A stretch of 64,000 nt of DNA from Petrolisthes cinctipes (lineage: Eukaryota > Arthropoda > Malacostraca > Decapoda > Porcellanidae), in NCBI GenBank assembly GCA_033782935.1, contig JAWQEG010000717.1:620001-684000 (forward strand), written 5' to 3'. Shown here piece by piece: positions 49,926 through 62,900 of this stretch; the first letter of the stretch is position 1; the number at the start of each line of letters is the position of its first letter. The translations under genes and the position numbers were made by a program. The notes below the pieces were generated by a model that saw only the letters and a list, made by a program, of their open reading frames with translations, ran no database searches and was not told the origin of the DNA.

Positions 49926-52900
49926 ATGGATATTTTGGGTGCACAAAGTCTATATATGCATGCATTTTCTGTACCCATTTACATCCCAAATTCAGGCTTA
50001 AAACACCCGAAAATTCGATGTTTTTGGGTCCCCGAAGCGATATGTACATGCCTACTCCGTGTTAGAGTAATTTCATAATACAGGCCCAAAACATGCTGAA
50101 AATCGATATTTTAGGTCCCCAAAGTCAATATGCGTATGGTTCTTCTGTAAACGTTTATATTCCAAATTCAGACTCAAAACACCCGAAAATTCGATATTTT
50201 TGGGTCCCAGAAGCGATCTGTACATGCCTACTCCGTATTAGAGTATTTTTATAATACAGGCCCAAAACATGCTGAAAATCGATATTTTAAGTGCCCAAAG
50301 TCAATATGTGTATGCATCTTCAGTACCCGTTTATATCTCAAATTCAGGCTCAAAACAACCGAAAATTCGATATTTTTGGGTCCCAGAAGCAAACTGTACA
50401 TGCCTACTCAGTGCTAGAATGTTTTCAAAATATAGTCCCAAAACATGCTGAAAATCGATATTTTAGGTGCCCAAAGTCGATATGTGCATGCATCTTCTGT
50501 ACCCGTTTATATCTCAAATTCAGGCTCAAAACACCCGAAAATTCGATATTTTTGGGTCCCAGAAGCGATCTGTACATGCCTACTCAATGTTAGATTATTT
50601 TCAAACCACAGGCACAAAAACAAGTTGAAAATAGATATTTTAGGTGCCCAAAATTAATATGTGCATGGATCTTCTGTACCCGTTTATGTCCCAAATTCAG
50701 GCTCAAAACACCTGAAAATTCGATGTTTTTGGGACCCAGAAGCGATCTGTACATGCCTACTCAATGTTAAAATATTTCCAAAATACAGGAACAAAAACAA
50801 GTTGAAAATCGATGTTTTAGGTACCCAAAATCGATATGTGCATTCATCTTCAGTACCCGTTTATATCTCAAATTCAGGCTCAAAACACCCGAAAAATCGA
50901 TATTTATGGGTCCCAGAAGCTATCTGTACATGCCTATTCCGTGTTAGAGTTTTTTCAAAATAAAGGCCAAAAACATGCTGAAAATCGATATATTAGGTGC
51001 CCAAAGTCGATATGTGGATTCATCTTCTGTACCCGTTGATATCTCAAATTCAAGCTCAAAACACCCGAAAATTCGATATTTTTGGGTCCCAGAAGCGATA
51101 TGTACATGCCTACTCCGTGTTAGAGTATTTTCATAATACAGGCCTAAAATATGCTGAAAATCGATATTTTAGGTGACCAAAGTCAATATGTGTATGCATC
51201 TTCTGTACCCGTTTATATCTCAAATTCAGGCTCAAAACACCCGAAAAATCGATATTTTTGGGTCCCAGAAGCTATCTGTACATGCCTATTCCGTGTTAGA
51301 GTATTTTCATAATACAGACCCAAAACATGCTGAAAAACGATATTTTAGGTGCCCAAAGTCGATATGTGCATGCATGTTCAGTACCCGTTTATATCTCAAA
51401 TTCAGGCTCAAAACACCTGAAAATTCGATATTTTTGCGTCCCAGAAGCGATCTGTACATGCCTATTCAGTAATGGAATGTTTTCAAAATATAGGCTCAAA
51501 GTATGCTAAAAATCAATATTTTAGGTGTCCAAAGTCGATATGTGCATGCATCTTCTGTACCCGTTGATATCTCAAATTCAAGCTCAAAACACCCGAAAAA
51601 TCGATATTTTTGGGTCCCAGAAGCGATCTGTACATGCCTACTCCGTGTTAGAGTATTTTCATAATACAGGCCTAAAATATGCTGAAAATCGATATTTTAG
51701 GTGCCCAAAGTCAATATGTGTATGCATCTTCTGTACCCGTTTATATCTCAAATTCAGGCTCAAAACACCCGAAAAATCAATATTTTTGGGTCCCAGAAGC
51801 TAACTGTACATGCCTATTCCGTGTTAGAGTATTTTCATAATACAGACCCAAAACATGCTGAAAATCGATATTTTAGGAGCCCAAAGTCGATATGTGCATG
51901 CATCTTCAGTACACGTTTATATCTCAAATTCAGGCTCAAAACATCTTAAAACTCGATATTTTTCGGTCCAAGAAGCGATTTGTACATGCCTACTCAGTAA
52001 TAGAATATTTTTAAGATTAAGGCCGAAAACATGCTGAAAATCGATATTTTAGGTGCACAAAATCGATATGTGCATGCATCTTCTGTACCCGTTTATGTCC
52101 CAAATTCAGGCTCAAAACACCCTAAAATTCGATATTTTTGAGTCCAAAAAGCGATCTGTACATGCCTACTCAGTGCTAGAATATTTTCAAAATATAGGTT
52201 CAAAACATGCTAAATATGGATATTTTGGGTGCACAAAGTCTATATATGCATGCATTTTCTGTACCCATTTACATCCCAAATTCAGGCTTAAAACACCCGA
52301 AAATTCGATGTTTTTGGGTCCCCGAAGCGATATGTACATGCCTACTCCGTGTTAGAGTAATTTCATAATACAGGCCCAAAACATGCTGAAAATCGATATT
52401 TTAGGTCCCCAAAGTCAATATGTGTATGGTTCTTCTGTAAACGTTTATATTCCAAATTCAGACTCAAAACACCCGAAAATTCGATATTTTTGGGTCCCAG
52501 AAGCGATCTGTACATGCCTACTCCGTATTAGAGTATTTTTATAATACAGGCCCAAAACATGCTGAAAATCGATATTTTAAGTGCCCAAAGTCAATATGTG
52601 TATGCATCTTCAGTACCCGTTTATATCTCAAATTCAGACTCAAAACAACCGAAAATTCGATATTTTTGGGTCCCAGAAGCAAACTGTACATGCCTACTCA
52701 GTGCTAGAATGTTTTCAAAATATAGTCCCAAAACATGCTGAAAATCGATATTTTAGGTGCCCAAAGTCGATATGTGCATGCATCTTCTGTACCCGTTTAT
52801 ATCTCAAATTCAGGCTCAAAACACCCGAAAATTCGATATTTTTGGGTCCCAGAAGCGATCTGTACATGCCTACTCAATGTTAGATTATTTTCAAACCACA

Positions 52901-54505
52901 GGCACAAAAACAAGTTGAAAATAGATATTTTAGGTGCCCAAAATTAATATGTGCATGGATCTTCTGTACCCGTTTATGTCCCAAATTCAGGCTCAAAACA
53001 CCTGAAAATTCGATGTTTTTGGGACCCAGAAGCGATCTGTACATGCCTACTCAATGTTAAAATATTTCCAAAATACAGGAACAAAAACAAGTTGAAAATC
53101 GATGTTTTAGGTACCCAAAATCGATATGTGCATTCATCTTCAGTACCCGTTTATATCTCAAATTCAGGCTCAAAACACCCGAAAAATCGATATTTATGGG
53201 TCCCAGAAGCTATCTGTACATGCCTATTCCGTGTTAGAGTTTTTTCAAAATAAAGGCCAAAAACATGCTGAAAATCGATATATTAGGTGCCCAAAGTCGA
53301 TATGTGGATTCATCTTCTGTACCCGTTGATATCTCAAATTCAAGCTCAAAACACCCGAAAATTCGATATTTTTGGGTCCCAGAAGCGATATGTACATGCC
53401 TACTCCGTGTTAGAGTATTTTCATAATACAGGCCTAAAATATGCTGAAAATCGATATTTTAGGTGACCAAAGTCAATATGTGTATGCATCTTCTGTACCC
53501 GTTTATATCTCAAATTCAGGCTCAAAACACCCGAAAAATCGATATTTTTGGGTCCCAGAAGCTATCTGTACATGCCTATTCCGTGTTAGAGTATTTTCAT
53601 AATACAGACCCAAAACATGCTGAAAAACGATATTTTAGGTGCCCAAAGTCGATATGTGCATGCATGTTCAGTACCCGTTTATATCTCAAATTCAGGCTCA
53701 AAACACCTGAAAATTCGATATTTTTGCGTCCCAGAAGCGATCTGTACATGCCTATTCAGTAATGGAATGTTTTCAAAATATAGGCTCAAAGTATGCTAAT
53801 AATCAATATTTTAGGTGTCCAAAGTCGATATGTGCATGCATCTTCTGTACCCGTTGATATCTCAAATTCAAGCTCAAAACACCCGAAAAATCGATATTTT
53901 TGGGTCCCAGAAGCGATCTGTACATGCCTAGTCCGTGTTAGAGTATTTTCATAATACAGGCCTAAAATATGCTGAAAATCGATATTTTAGGTGCCCAAAG
54001 TCAATATGTGTATGCATCTTCTGTACCCGTTTATATCTCAAATTCAGGCTCAAAACACCCGAAAAATCAATATTTTTGGGTCCCAGAAGCTAACTGTACA
54101 TGCCTATTCCGTGTTAGAGTATTTTCATAATACAGACCCAAAACATGCTGAAAATCGATATTTTAGGTGCCCAAAGTCGATATGTGCATGCATCTTCAGT
54201 ACACGTTTATATCTCAAATTCAGGCTCAAAACATCTTAAAACTCGATATTTTTCGGTCCAAGAAGCGATTTGTACATGCCTACTCAGTAATAGAATATTT
54301 TTAAGATTAAGGCCGAAAACATGCTGAAAATCGATATTTTAGGTGCACAAAATCGATATGTGCATGCATCTTCTGTACCCGTTTATGTCCCAAATTCAGG
54401 CTCAAAACACCCTAAAATTCGATATTTTTGGGTCCAAAAAGCGATCTGTACATGCCTACTCAGTGCAAGAATATTTTCAAAATATAGGTTCAAAACATGC
54501 TAAAT
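49926..54505. repeat. HOR copies H5 and H6, 2 x 2,290 bp, beta type
   Basis: H5 is 49926-52215 and H6 is 52216-54505. They are nearly identical by eye, differing for example at TATGCGTATGG against TATGTGTATGG (50130/52420), GGGTCCAAAAAG against GAGTCCAAAAAG, and GGTGCCCAAAG against GGAGCCCAAAG (51875). Both carry TATGGTTCTTCTGTAAACG where other copies have TATGCATCTTCTGTAAACG; H7 shares this variant. Confidence 0.89.
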
Positions 54506-57500
54506 ATGGATATTTTGGGTGCACAAAGTCTATATATGCATGCATTTTCTGTACCCATTTACATCCCAAATTCAGGCTTAAAACACCCGAAAATTCGATG
54601 TTTTTGGGTCCCCGAAGCGATATGTACATGCCTACTCCGTGTTAGAGTAATTTCATAATACAGGCCCAAAACATGCTGAAAATCGATATTTTAGGTCCCC
54701 AAAGTCAATATGTGTATGGTTCTTCTGTAAACGTTTATATTCCAAATTCAGACTCAAAACACCCGAAAATTCGATATTTTTGGGTCCCAGAAGCGATCTG
54801 TACATGCCTACTCCGTATTAGAGTATTTTTATAATACAGGCCCAAAACATGCTGAAAATCGATATTTTAAGTGCCCAAAGTCAATATGTGTATGCATCTT
54901 CAGTACCCGTTTATATCTCAAATTCAGGCTCAAAACAACCGAAAATTCGATATTTTTGGGTCCCAGAAGCAAACTGTACATGCCTACTCAGTGCTAGAAT
55001 GTTTTCAAAATATAGTCCCAAAACATGCTGAAAATCGATATTTTAGGTGCCCAAAGTCGATATGTGCATGCATCTTCTGTACCCGTTTATATCTCAAATT
55101 CAGGCTCAAAACACCCGAAAATTCGATATTTTTGGGTCCCAGAAGCGATCTGTACATGCCTACTCAATGTTAGATTATTTTCAAACCACAGGCACAAAAA
55201 CAAGTTGAAAATAGATATTTTAGGTGCCCAAAATTAATATGTGCATGGATCTTCTGTACCCGTTTATGTCCCAAATTCAGGCTCAAAACACCTGAAAATT
55301 CGATGTTTTTGGGACCCAGAAGCGATCTGTACATGCCTACTCAATGTTAAAATATTTCCAAAATAAAGGAACAAAAACAAGTTGAAAATCGATGTTTTAG
55401 GTACCCAAAATCGATATGTGCATTCATCTTCAGTACCCGTTTATATCTCAAATTCAGGCTCAAAACACCCGAAAAATCGATATTTATGGGTCCCAGAAGC
55501 TATCTGTACATGCCTATTCCGTGTTAGAGTTTTTTCAAAATAAAGGCCAAAAACATGCTGAAAATCGATATATTAGGTGCCCAAAGTCGATATGTGGATT
55601 CATCTTCTGTACCCGTTGATATCTCAAATTCAAGCTCAAAACACCCGAAAATTCGATATTTTTGGGTCCCAAAAGCGATCTGTACATGCCTACTCCGTGT
55701 TAGAGTATTTTCATAATACAGACCCAACATGCTCAAAATCGATATTTTAGGTGCAAAAAGTCGATATGTGCTTGCATCTTCAGTACCCGTTTATATCTCA
55801 AATTCAGGCTTAAAACACCCGAAAAATCGATATTTTTGGGTCCCAGAAGCGATCTGTACATGCCTACTCAGTGACAGAATATTGTCAAAATACAGACCCA
55901 AAACATGCTGAAAATTGATATTTCAGGTGCCCAAAGTCGATATATGTGCATGCATCTTCAGTACCCGTTTATATCACAAATTCAGGCTCAAAACATCTGA
56001 AAATTCGATATTTTTGCGTCCCAGAAGCGATCTGTACATGCCTACTCCGTGTTAGAGTATTTTCGTAATACAGACCCAACATGCTCAAAATCGATATTTT
56101 AGGTGCAAAAAGTCGATATGTGCTTGCATCTTCAGTACCCGTTTATATCTCAAATTCAGGCTTAAAACACCCGAAAAATCGATATTTTTGGGTCCCAGAA
56201 GCGATCTGTACATGCCTACTCAGTGACAGAATATTGTCAAAATACAGACCCAAAACATGCTGAAAATTGATATTTCAGGTGCCCAAAGTCGATATATGTG
56301 CATGCATGTTCAGTACCCGTTTATATCACAAATTCAGGCTCAAAACATCTGAAAATTCGATATTTTTGCGTCCCAGAAGCGATCTGTACATGCCTATTCC
56401 GTGTTAGAGTTTTTTCAAAATAAAGGCCAAAAACATGCTAAAAAACGATATATTAGGTGCCCAAAGTCGATATGTGCATTCATCTTCTGTACCCGTTGAT
56501 ATCTCAAATTCTAGCTCAAAATACCCGAAAATTCGATATTTTTGGGTCCCAGAGGCAATCTGTACATGCCTACTCCGTGTTAAAGTATTTTCATAATACA
56601 GAACCAACATGTTCAAAATCGATATTTTAGGTGCAAAAAGTCGATATGTGCTTGCATCTTCAGTACCCGTTTATATCTCAAATTCAGGCTTAAAACACCC
56701 GAAAAATCGATATTTTTGGGTCCCAGAAGCGATCTGTACATGCCTACTCAGTGATAGAATATTGTCAAAATACAGACCCAAAACATGCTGAAAATTGATA
56801 TTTCAGGTGCCCAAAGTCGATATATGTGCATGCATTTTCTGTACCCATTTATATCTCAAATTCAGGCTCAAAACACCTGAAAATTCGATATTTTTGCGTC
56901 CCAGAAGCGATCTGTACATGTCTATTCAGTAATGGAATGTTCTCAAAATATAGGCTCAAAGCATGCTAAAAATCAATATTTTAGGTGTCCACAGTCGATA
57001 TGTGCATTCATCTTCTGTACCCGTTGATATCTCAAATTCTAGCTCAAAACACCCGAAAATAAGATATTTTTGGGTCCCAGAAGCGATCTGTACATGCCTA
57101 CTCCGTGTTAGAGTATTTTCATAATACAGGCCTAAAATATGCTGAAAATCGATATTTTAGGTGCCCAAAGTCAATATGTGTATGCATCTTCTGTACCCGT
57201 TTATATCTCAAATTCAGGCTCAAAACACCCGAAAAATCGATATTTTTGGGTCCCAGAAGCTAACTGTACATGCCTATTCCGTGTTAGAGTATTTTCATAA
57301 TACAGACCCAAAACATGCTGAAAATCGATATTTTAGGTGCCCAAAGTCGATATGTGCATGCATCTTCAGTACACGTTTATATCTCAAATTCAGGCTCAAA
57401 ACATCTTAAAACTCGATATTTTTCGTTCCAAGAAGCGATTTGTACATGCCTACTCAGTAATAGAATATTTTTAAGATTAAGGCCGAAAACATGCTGAAAA

Positions 57501-57675
57501 TCGATATTTTAGGTGCACAAAATCGATATGTGCATGCATCTTCTGTACCCGTTTATGTCCCAAATTCAGGCTCAAAACACCCTAAAATTCGATATTTTTG
57601 GGTCCAAAAAGCGATCTGTACATGCCTACTCAGTGCTAGAATATTTTCAAAATATAGGTTCAAAACATGCTAAAT
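54506..57675. repeat. HOR copy H7, 3,170 bp, 18-mer, beta type
   Basis: It matches H5/H6 up to about 55660, including the TATGGTTCTTC variant. It then gains five monomers, seen at about 55690-57050. The insert includes a tandem 352-bp dimer and a related partial repeat, all marked by CTTGCATCTTCAGTACCCG, GACCCAACATGCTCAAAATC and GTCGATATATGTGCATGC. After about 57070 it rejoins the common order. Confidence 0.86.
55729..56432. repeat. Tandem 352-bp dimer, two copies
   Basis: Units are 55729-56080 and 56081-56432. Each has one monomer following the shortened ACCCAACATGCTC (two bases fewer than ACCCAAAACATGCT) and one with GATATATGTG (two bases more than GATATGTG). The two indels compensate, so ATGCT boxes stay 176 bp apart. 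The same pair occurs at 61189-61892 in H9. Copies differ slightly, for example TTTTCATAATACAG against TTTTCGTAATACAG. Confidence 0.85.
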
Positions 57676-59965
57676 ATGGATATTTTGGGTGCACAAAGTC
57701 TATATATGCATGCATTTTCTGTACCCATTTACATCCCAAATTCAGGCTTAAAACACCCGAAAATTCGATGTTTTTGGGTCCCCGAAGCGATATGTACATG
57801 CCTACTCCGTGTTAGAGTAATTTCATAATACAGGCCCAAAACATGCTGAAAATCGATATTTTAGGTCCCCAAAGTCAATATGTGTATGCATCTTCTGTAA
57901 ACGTTTATATTCCAAATTCAGACTCAAAACACCCGAAAATTCGATATTTTTGGGTCCCAGAAGCGATCTGTACATGCCTACTCCGTATTAGAGTATTTTT
58001 ATAATACAGGCCCAAAACATGCTGAAAATCGATATTTTAAGTGCCCAAAGTCAATATGTGTATGCATCTTCAGTACCCGTTTACCTCTCAAATTCAGGCT
58101 CAAAACACCCGAAAATTCAATATTTTTGGGTCCCAGAAGCAAACTGTACATGCCTACTCAGTGCTAGAATGTTTTCAAAATATAGGCCCAAAACATGCTG
58201 AAAATCGATATTTTAGGTGCCCAAAGTCGATATGTGCATGCATCTTCTGTACCCGTTTATATCTCAAATTCAGGCTCAAAACACCCGAAAATTCGATATT
58301 TTTGGGTCCCAGAAGCGATCTGTACATGCCTACTCAATGTTAGATTATTTTCAAAACAAAGGCACAAAAACAAGTTGAAAATAGATATTTTAGGTGCCCA
58401 AAATTAATATGTGCATGGATCTTCTGTACCCGTTTATGTCCCAAATTCAGGCTCAAAACACCTGAAAATTAGATATTTTTGGGACCCAGAAGCGATCTGT
58501 ACATGCCTACTCAATGTTAAAATATTTCCAAAATACAGGAACAAAAACAAGTTGAAAATCGATGTTTTAGGTACCCAAAATCGATATGTGCATTCATCTT
58601 CAGTACCCGTTTATATCTCAAATTAAGGCTCAAAACACCCGAAAAATCGATATTTATGGGTCCCAGAAGCTATCTGTACATGCCTATTCCGTGTTTGAGT
58701 TTTTTCAAAATAAAGGCCAAAAACATGCTGAAAATCAATATATTAGGTGCCCAAAGTCGATATGTGCATTCATCTTCTGTACCCGTTGATATCTCAAATT
58801 CAAGCTCAAAACACCCGAAAATTCGATATTTTTGGGTCCCAGAAGCGATCTGTACATGCCTACTCCGTGTTAGAGTATTTTCATAATACAGGCCTAAAAT
58901 ATGCTGAAAATCGATATTTTAGGTGACCAAAGTCAATATGTGTATGCATCTTCTGTACCCGTTTATATCTCAAATTCAGGCTCAAAACACCCGAAAAATC
59001 GATATTTTTGGGTCCCAGAAGCTATCTGTACATGCCTATTCCGTGTTAGAGTATTTTCATAATACAGACCCAAAACATGCTGAAAAACGATATTTTAGGT
59101 GCCCAAAGTCGATATGTGCATGCATGTTCAGTACCCGTTTATATCTCAAATTCAGGCTCAAAACACCTGAAAATTCGATATTTTTGCGTCCCAGAAGCGA
59201 TCTGTACATGCCTATTCAGTAATGGAATGTTTTCAAAATATAGGCTCAAAGTATGCTAAAAATCAATATTTTAGGTGTCCAAAGTCGATATGTGCATGCA
59301 TCTTCTGTACCCGTTGATATCTCAAATTCAAGCTCAAAACACCCGAAAAATCGATATTTTTGGGTCCCAGAAGCGATCTGTACATGCCTACTCCGTGTTA
59401 GAGTATTTTCATAATACAGGCCTAAAATATGCTGAAAATCGATATTTTAGGTGCCCAAAGTCAATATGTGTATGCATCTTCTGTACCCGTTTATATCTCA
59501 AATTCAGGCTCAAAACACCCGAAAAATCGATATTTTTGGGTCCCAGAAGCTAACTGTACATGCCTATTCCGTGTTAGAGTATTTTCATAATACAGACCCA
59601 AAACATGCTGAAAATCGATATTTTAGGTGCCCAAAGTCGATATGTGCATGCATCTTCAGTACACGTTTATATCTCAAATTCAGGCTCAAAACATCTTAAA
59701 ACTCGATATTTTTCGGTCCAAGAAGCGATTTGTACATGCCTACTCAGTAATAGAATATTTTTAAGATTAAGGCCGAAAACATGCTGAAAATCGATATTTT
59801 AGGTGCACAAAATCGATATGTGCATGCATCTTCTGTACCCGTTTATGTCCCAAATTCAGGCTCAAAACACCCTAAAATTCGATATTTTTGGGTCCAAAAA
59901 GCGATCTGTACATGCCTACTCAGTGCTAGAATATTTTCAAAATATAGGTTCAAAACATGCTAAAT
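57676..59965. repeat. HOR copy H8, 2,290 bp, alpha type
   Basis: This 13-mer carries the alpha markers ATAGGCCCAAAACATGC near 58181, TTCAATATTTTTGGG near 58116 and GTGTTTGAGTTTTTTC near 58690, matching H1 and H4. A private change TTTACCTCTCAAATTC occurs near 58081 where other copies have TTTATATCTC. Confidence 0.88.
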
Positions 59966-62900
59966 ATGGATATTTTGGGTGCACAAAGTCTATATATGCA
60001 TGCATTTTCTGTACCCATTTACATCCCAAATTCAGGCTTAAAACACCCGAAAATTCGATGTTTTTGGGTCCCCGAAGCGATATGTACATGCCTACTCCGT
60101 GTTAGAGTAATTTCATAATACAGGCCCAAAACATGCTGAAAATCGATATTTTAGGTCCCCAAAGTCAATATGTGTATGCATCTTCTGTAAACGTTTATAT
60201 TCCAAATTCAGACTCAAAACACCCGAAAATTCGATATTTTTGGGTCCCAGAAGCGATCTGTACATGCCTACTCCGTATTAGAGTATTTTTATAATACAGG
60301 CCCAAAACATGCTGAAAATCGATATTTTAAGTGCCCAAAGTCAATATGTGTATGCATCTTCAGTACCCGTTTATATCTCAAATTCAGGCTCAAAACACCT
60401 GAAAATTCGATATTTTTGGGTCCCAGAAGCAAACTGTACATGCCTACTCAGTGCTAGAATGTTTTCAAAATATAGTCCCAAAACATGCTGAAAATCGATA
60501 TTTTAGGTGCCCAAAGTCGATATGTGCATGCATCTTCTGTACCCGTTTATATCTCAAATTCAGGCTCAAAACACCCGAAAATTCGATATTTTTGGGTCCC
60601 AGAAGCGATCTGTACATGCCTACTCAATGTTAGATTATTTTCAAACCACAGGCACAAAAACAAGTTGAAAATAGATATTTTAGGTGCCCAAAATTAATAT
60701 GTGCATGGATCTTCTGTACCCGTTTATGTCCCAAATTCAGGCTCAAAACACCTGAAAATTCGATGTTTTTGGGACCCAGAAGCGATCTGTACATGCCTAC
60801 TCAATGTTAAAATATTTCCAAAATACAGGAACAAAAACAAGTTGAAAATCGATGTTTTAGGTACCCAAAATCGATATGTGCATTCATCTTCAGTACCCGT
60901 TTATATCTCAAATTCAGGCTCAAAACACCCGAAAAATCGATATTTATGGGTCCCAGAAGCTATCTGTACATGCCTATTCCGTGTTAGAGTTTTTTCAAAA
61001 TAAAGGCCAAAAACATGCTGAAAATCGATATATTAGGTGCCCAAAGTCGATATGTGGATTCATCTTCTGTACCCGTTGATGTCTCAAATTCAAGCTCAAA
61101 ACACCCGAAAATTCGATATTTTTGGGTCCCAAAAGCGATCTGTACATGCCTACTCCGTGTTAGAGTATTTTCATAATACAGACCCAACATGCTCAAAATC
61201 GATATTTTAGGTGCAAAAAGTCGATATGTGCTTGCATCTTCAGTACCCGTTTATATCTCAAATTCAGGCTTAAAACACCCGAAAAATCGATATTTTTGGG
61301 TCCCAGAAGCGATCTGTACATGCCTACTCAGTGACAGAATATTGTCAAAATACAGACCCAAAACATGCTGAAAATTGATATTTCAGGTGCCCAAAGTCGA
61401 TATATGTGCATGCATCTTCAGTACCCGTTTATATCACAAATTCAGGCTCAAAACATCTGAAAATTCGATATTTTTGCGTCCCAGAAGCGATCTGTACATG
61501 CCTACTCCGTGTTAGAGTATTTTCATAATACAGACCCAACATGCTCAAAATCGATATTTTAGGTGCAAAAAGTCGATATGTGCTTGCATCTTCAGTACCC
61601 GTTTATATCTCAAATTCAGGCTTAAAACACCCAAAAAATCGATATTTTTGGGTCCCAGAAGCGATCTGTACATGCCTACTCAGTGACAGAATATTGTCAA
61701 AATACAGACCCAAAACATGCTGAAAATTGATATTTCAGGTGCCCAAAGTCGATATATGTGCATGCATCTTCAGTACCCGTTTATATCACAAATTCAGGCT
61801 CAAAATATCTGAAAATTCGATATTTTTGTGTCCCAGAAGCGATCTGTACATGCCTATTCAGTAATGGAATGTTCTCAAAATATAGGCTCAAAGCATGCTA
61901 AAAATCAATATTTTAGGTGTCCACAGTCGATATGTGCATTCATCTTCTGTACCCGTTGATATCTCAAATTCTAGCTCAAAACACCCGAAAATTCGATATT
62001 TTTGGGTCCCTGAAGCGATCTGTACATGCCTACTCCGTGTTAGAGTATTTTCATAATACAGGCCCAAAATATGCTGAAAATCGATATTTTAGGTGCCCAA
62101 AGTCAATATGTGTATGCATCTTCTGTACCCGTTTATATCTCAAATTCAGGCTCAAAACACCCGAAAAATCGATATTTATGGGTCCCAGAAGCTATCTGTA
62201 CATGCCTATTCCGTGTTAGAGTTTTTTCAAAATAAAGGCCAAAAACATGCTAAAAAACGATATATTAGGTGCCCAAAGTCGATATGTGCATTCATCTTCT
62301 GTACCCGTTGATATCTCAAATTCTAGCTCAAAACACCCGAAAATTCGATATTTTTGGGTCCCAGAGGCAATCTGTACATGCCTACTCCGTGTTAAAGTAT
62401 TTTCATAATACAGAACCAACATGTTCAAAATCGATATTTTAGGTGCAAAAAGTCGATATGTGCTTGCATCTTCAGTACCCGTTTATATCTCAAATTCAGG
62501 CTTAAAACACCCGAAAATTCGATATTTTTGGGTCCCAGAAGCGATCTGTACATGCCTACTCAGTGATAGAATATTGTCAAAATACAGACCCAAAACATGC
62601 TGAAAATTGATATTTCAGGTGCCCAAAGTCGATATATGTGCATGCATCTTCAGTACCCGTTTATATCTCAAATTCAGGCTCAAAACACCTGAAAATTCGA
62701 TATTTTTGCGTCCCAGAAGCGATCTGTACATGCCTACTCCGTGTTAGAGTATTTTCATAATACAGACCCAACATGCTCAAAATCGATATTTTAGGTGCAA
62801 AAAGTCGATATGTGCATGCATCTTCAGTACCCGTTTATATCTCAAATTCAGGCTCAAAACACCCAAATATTCGATTTTATTTTGGCCCAGAAGTAATCTG

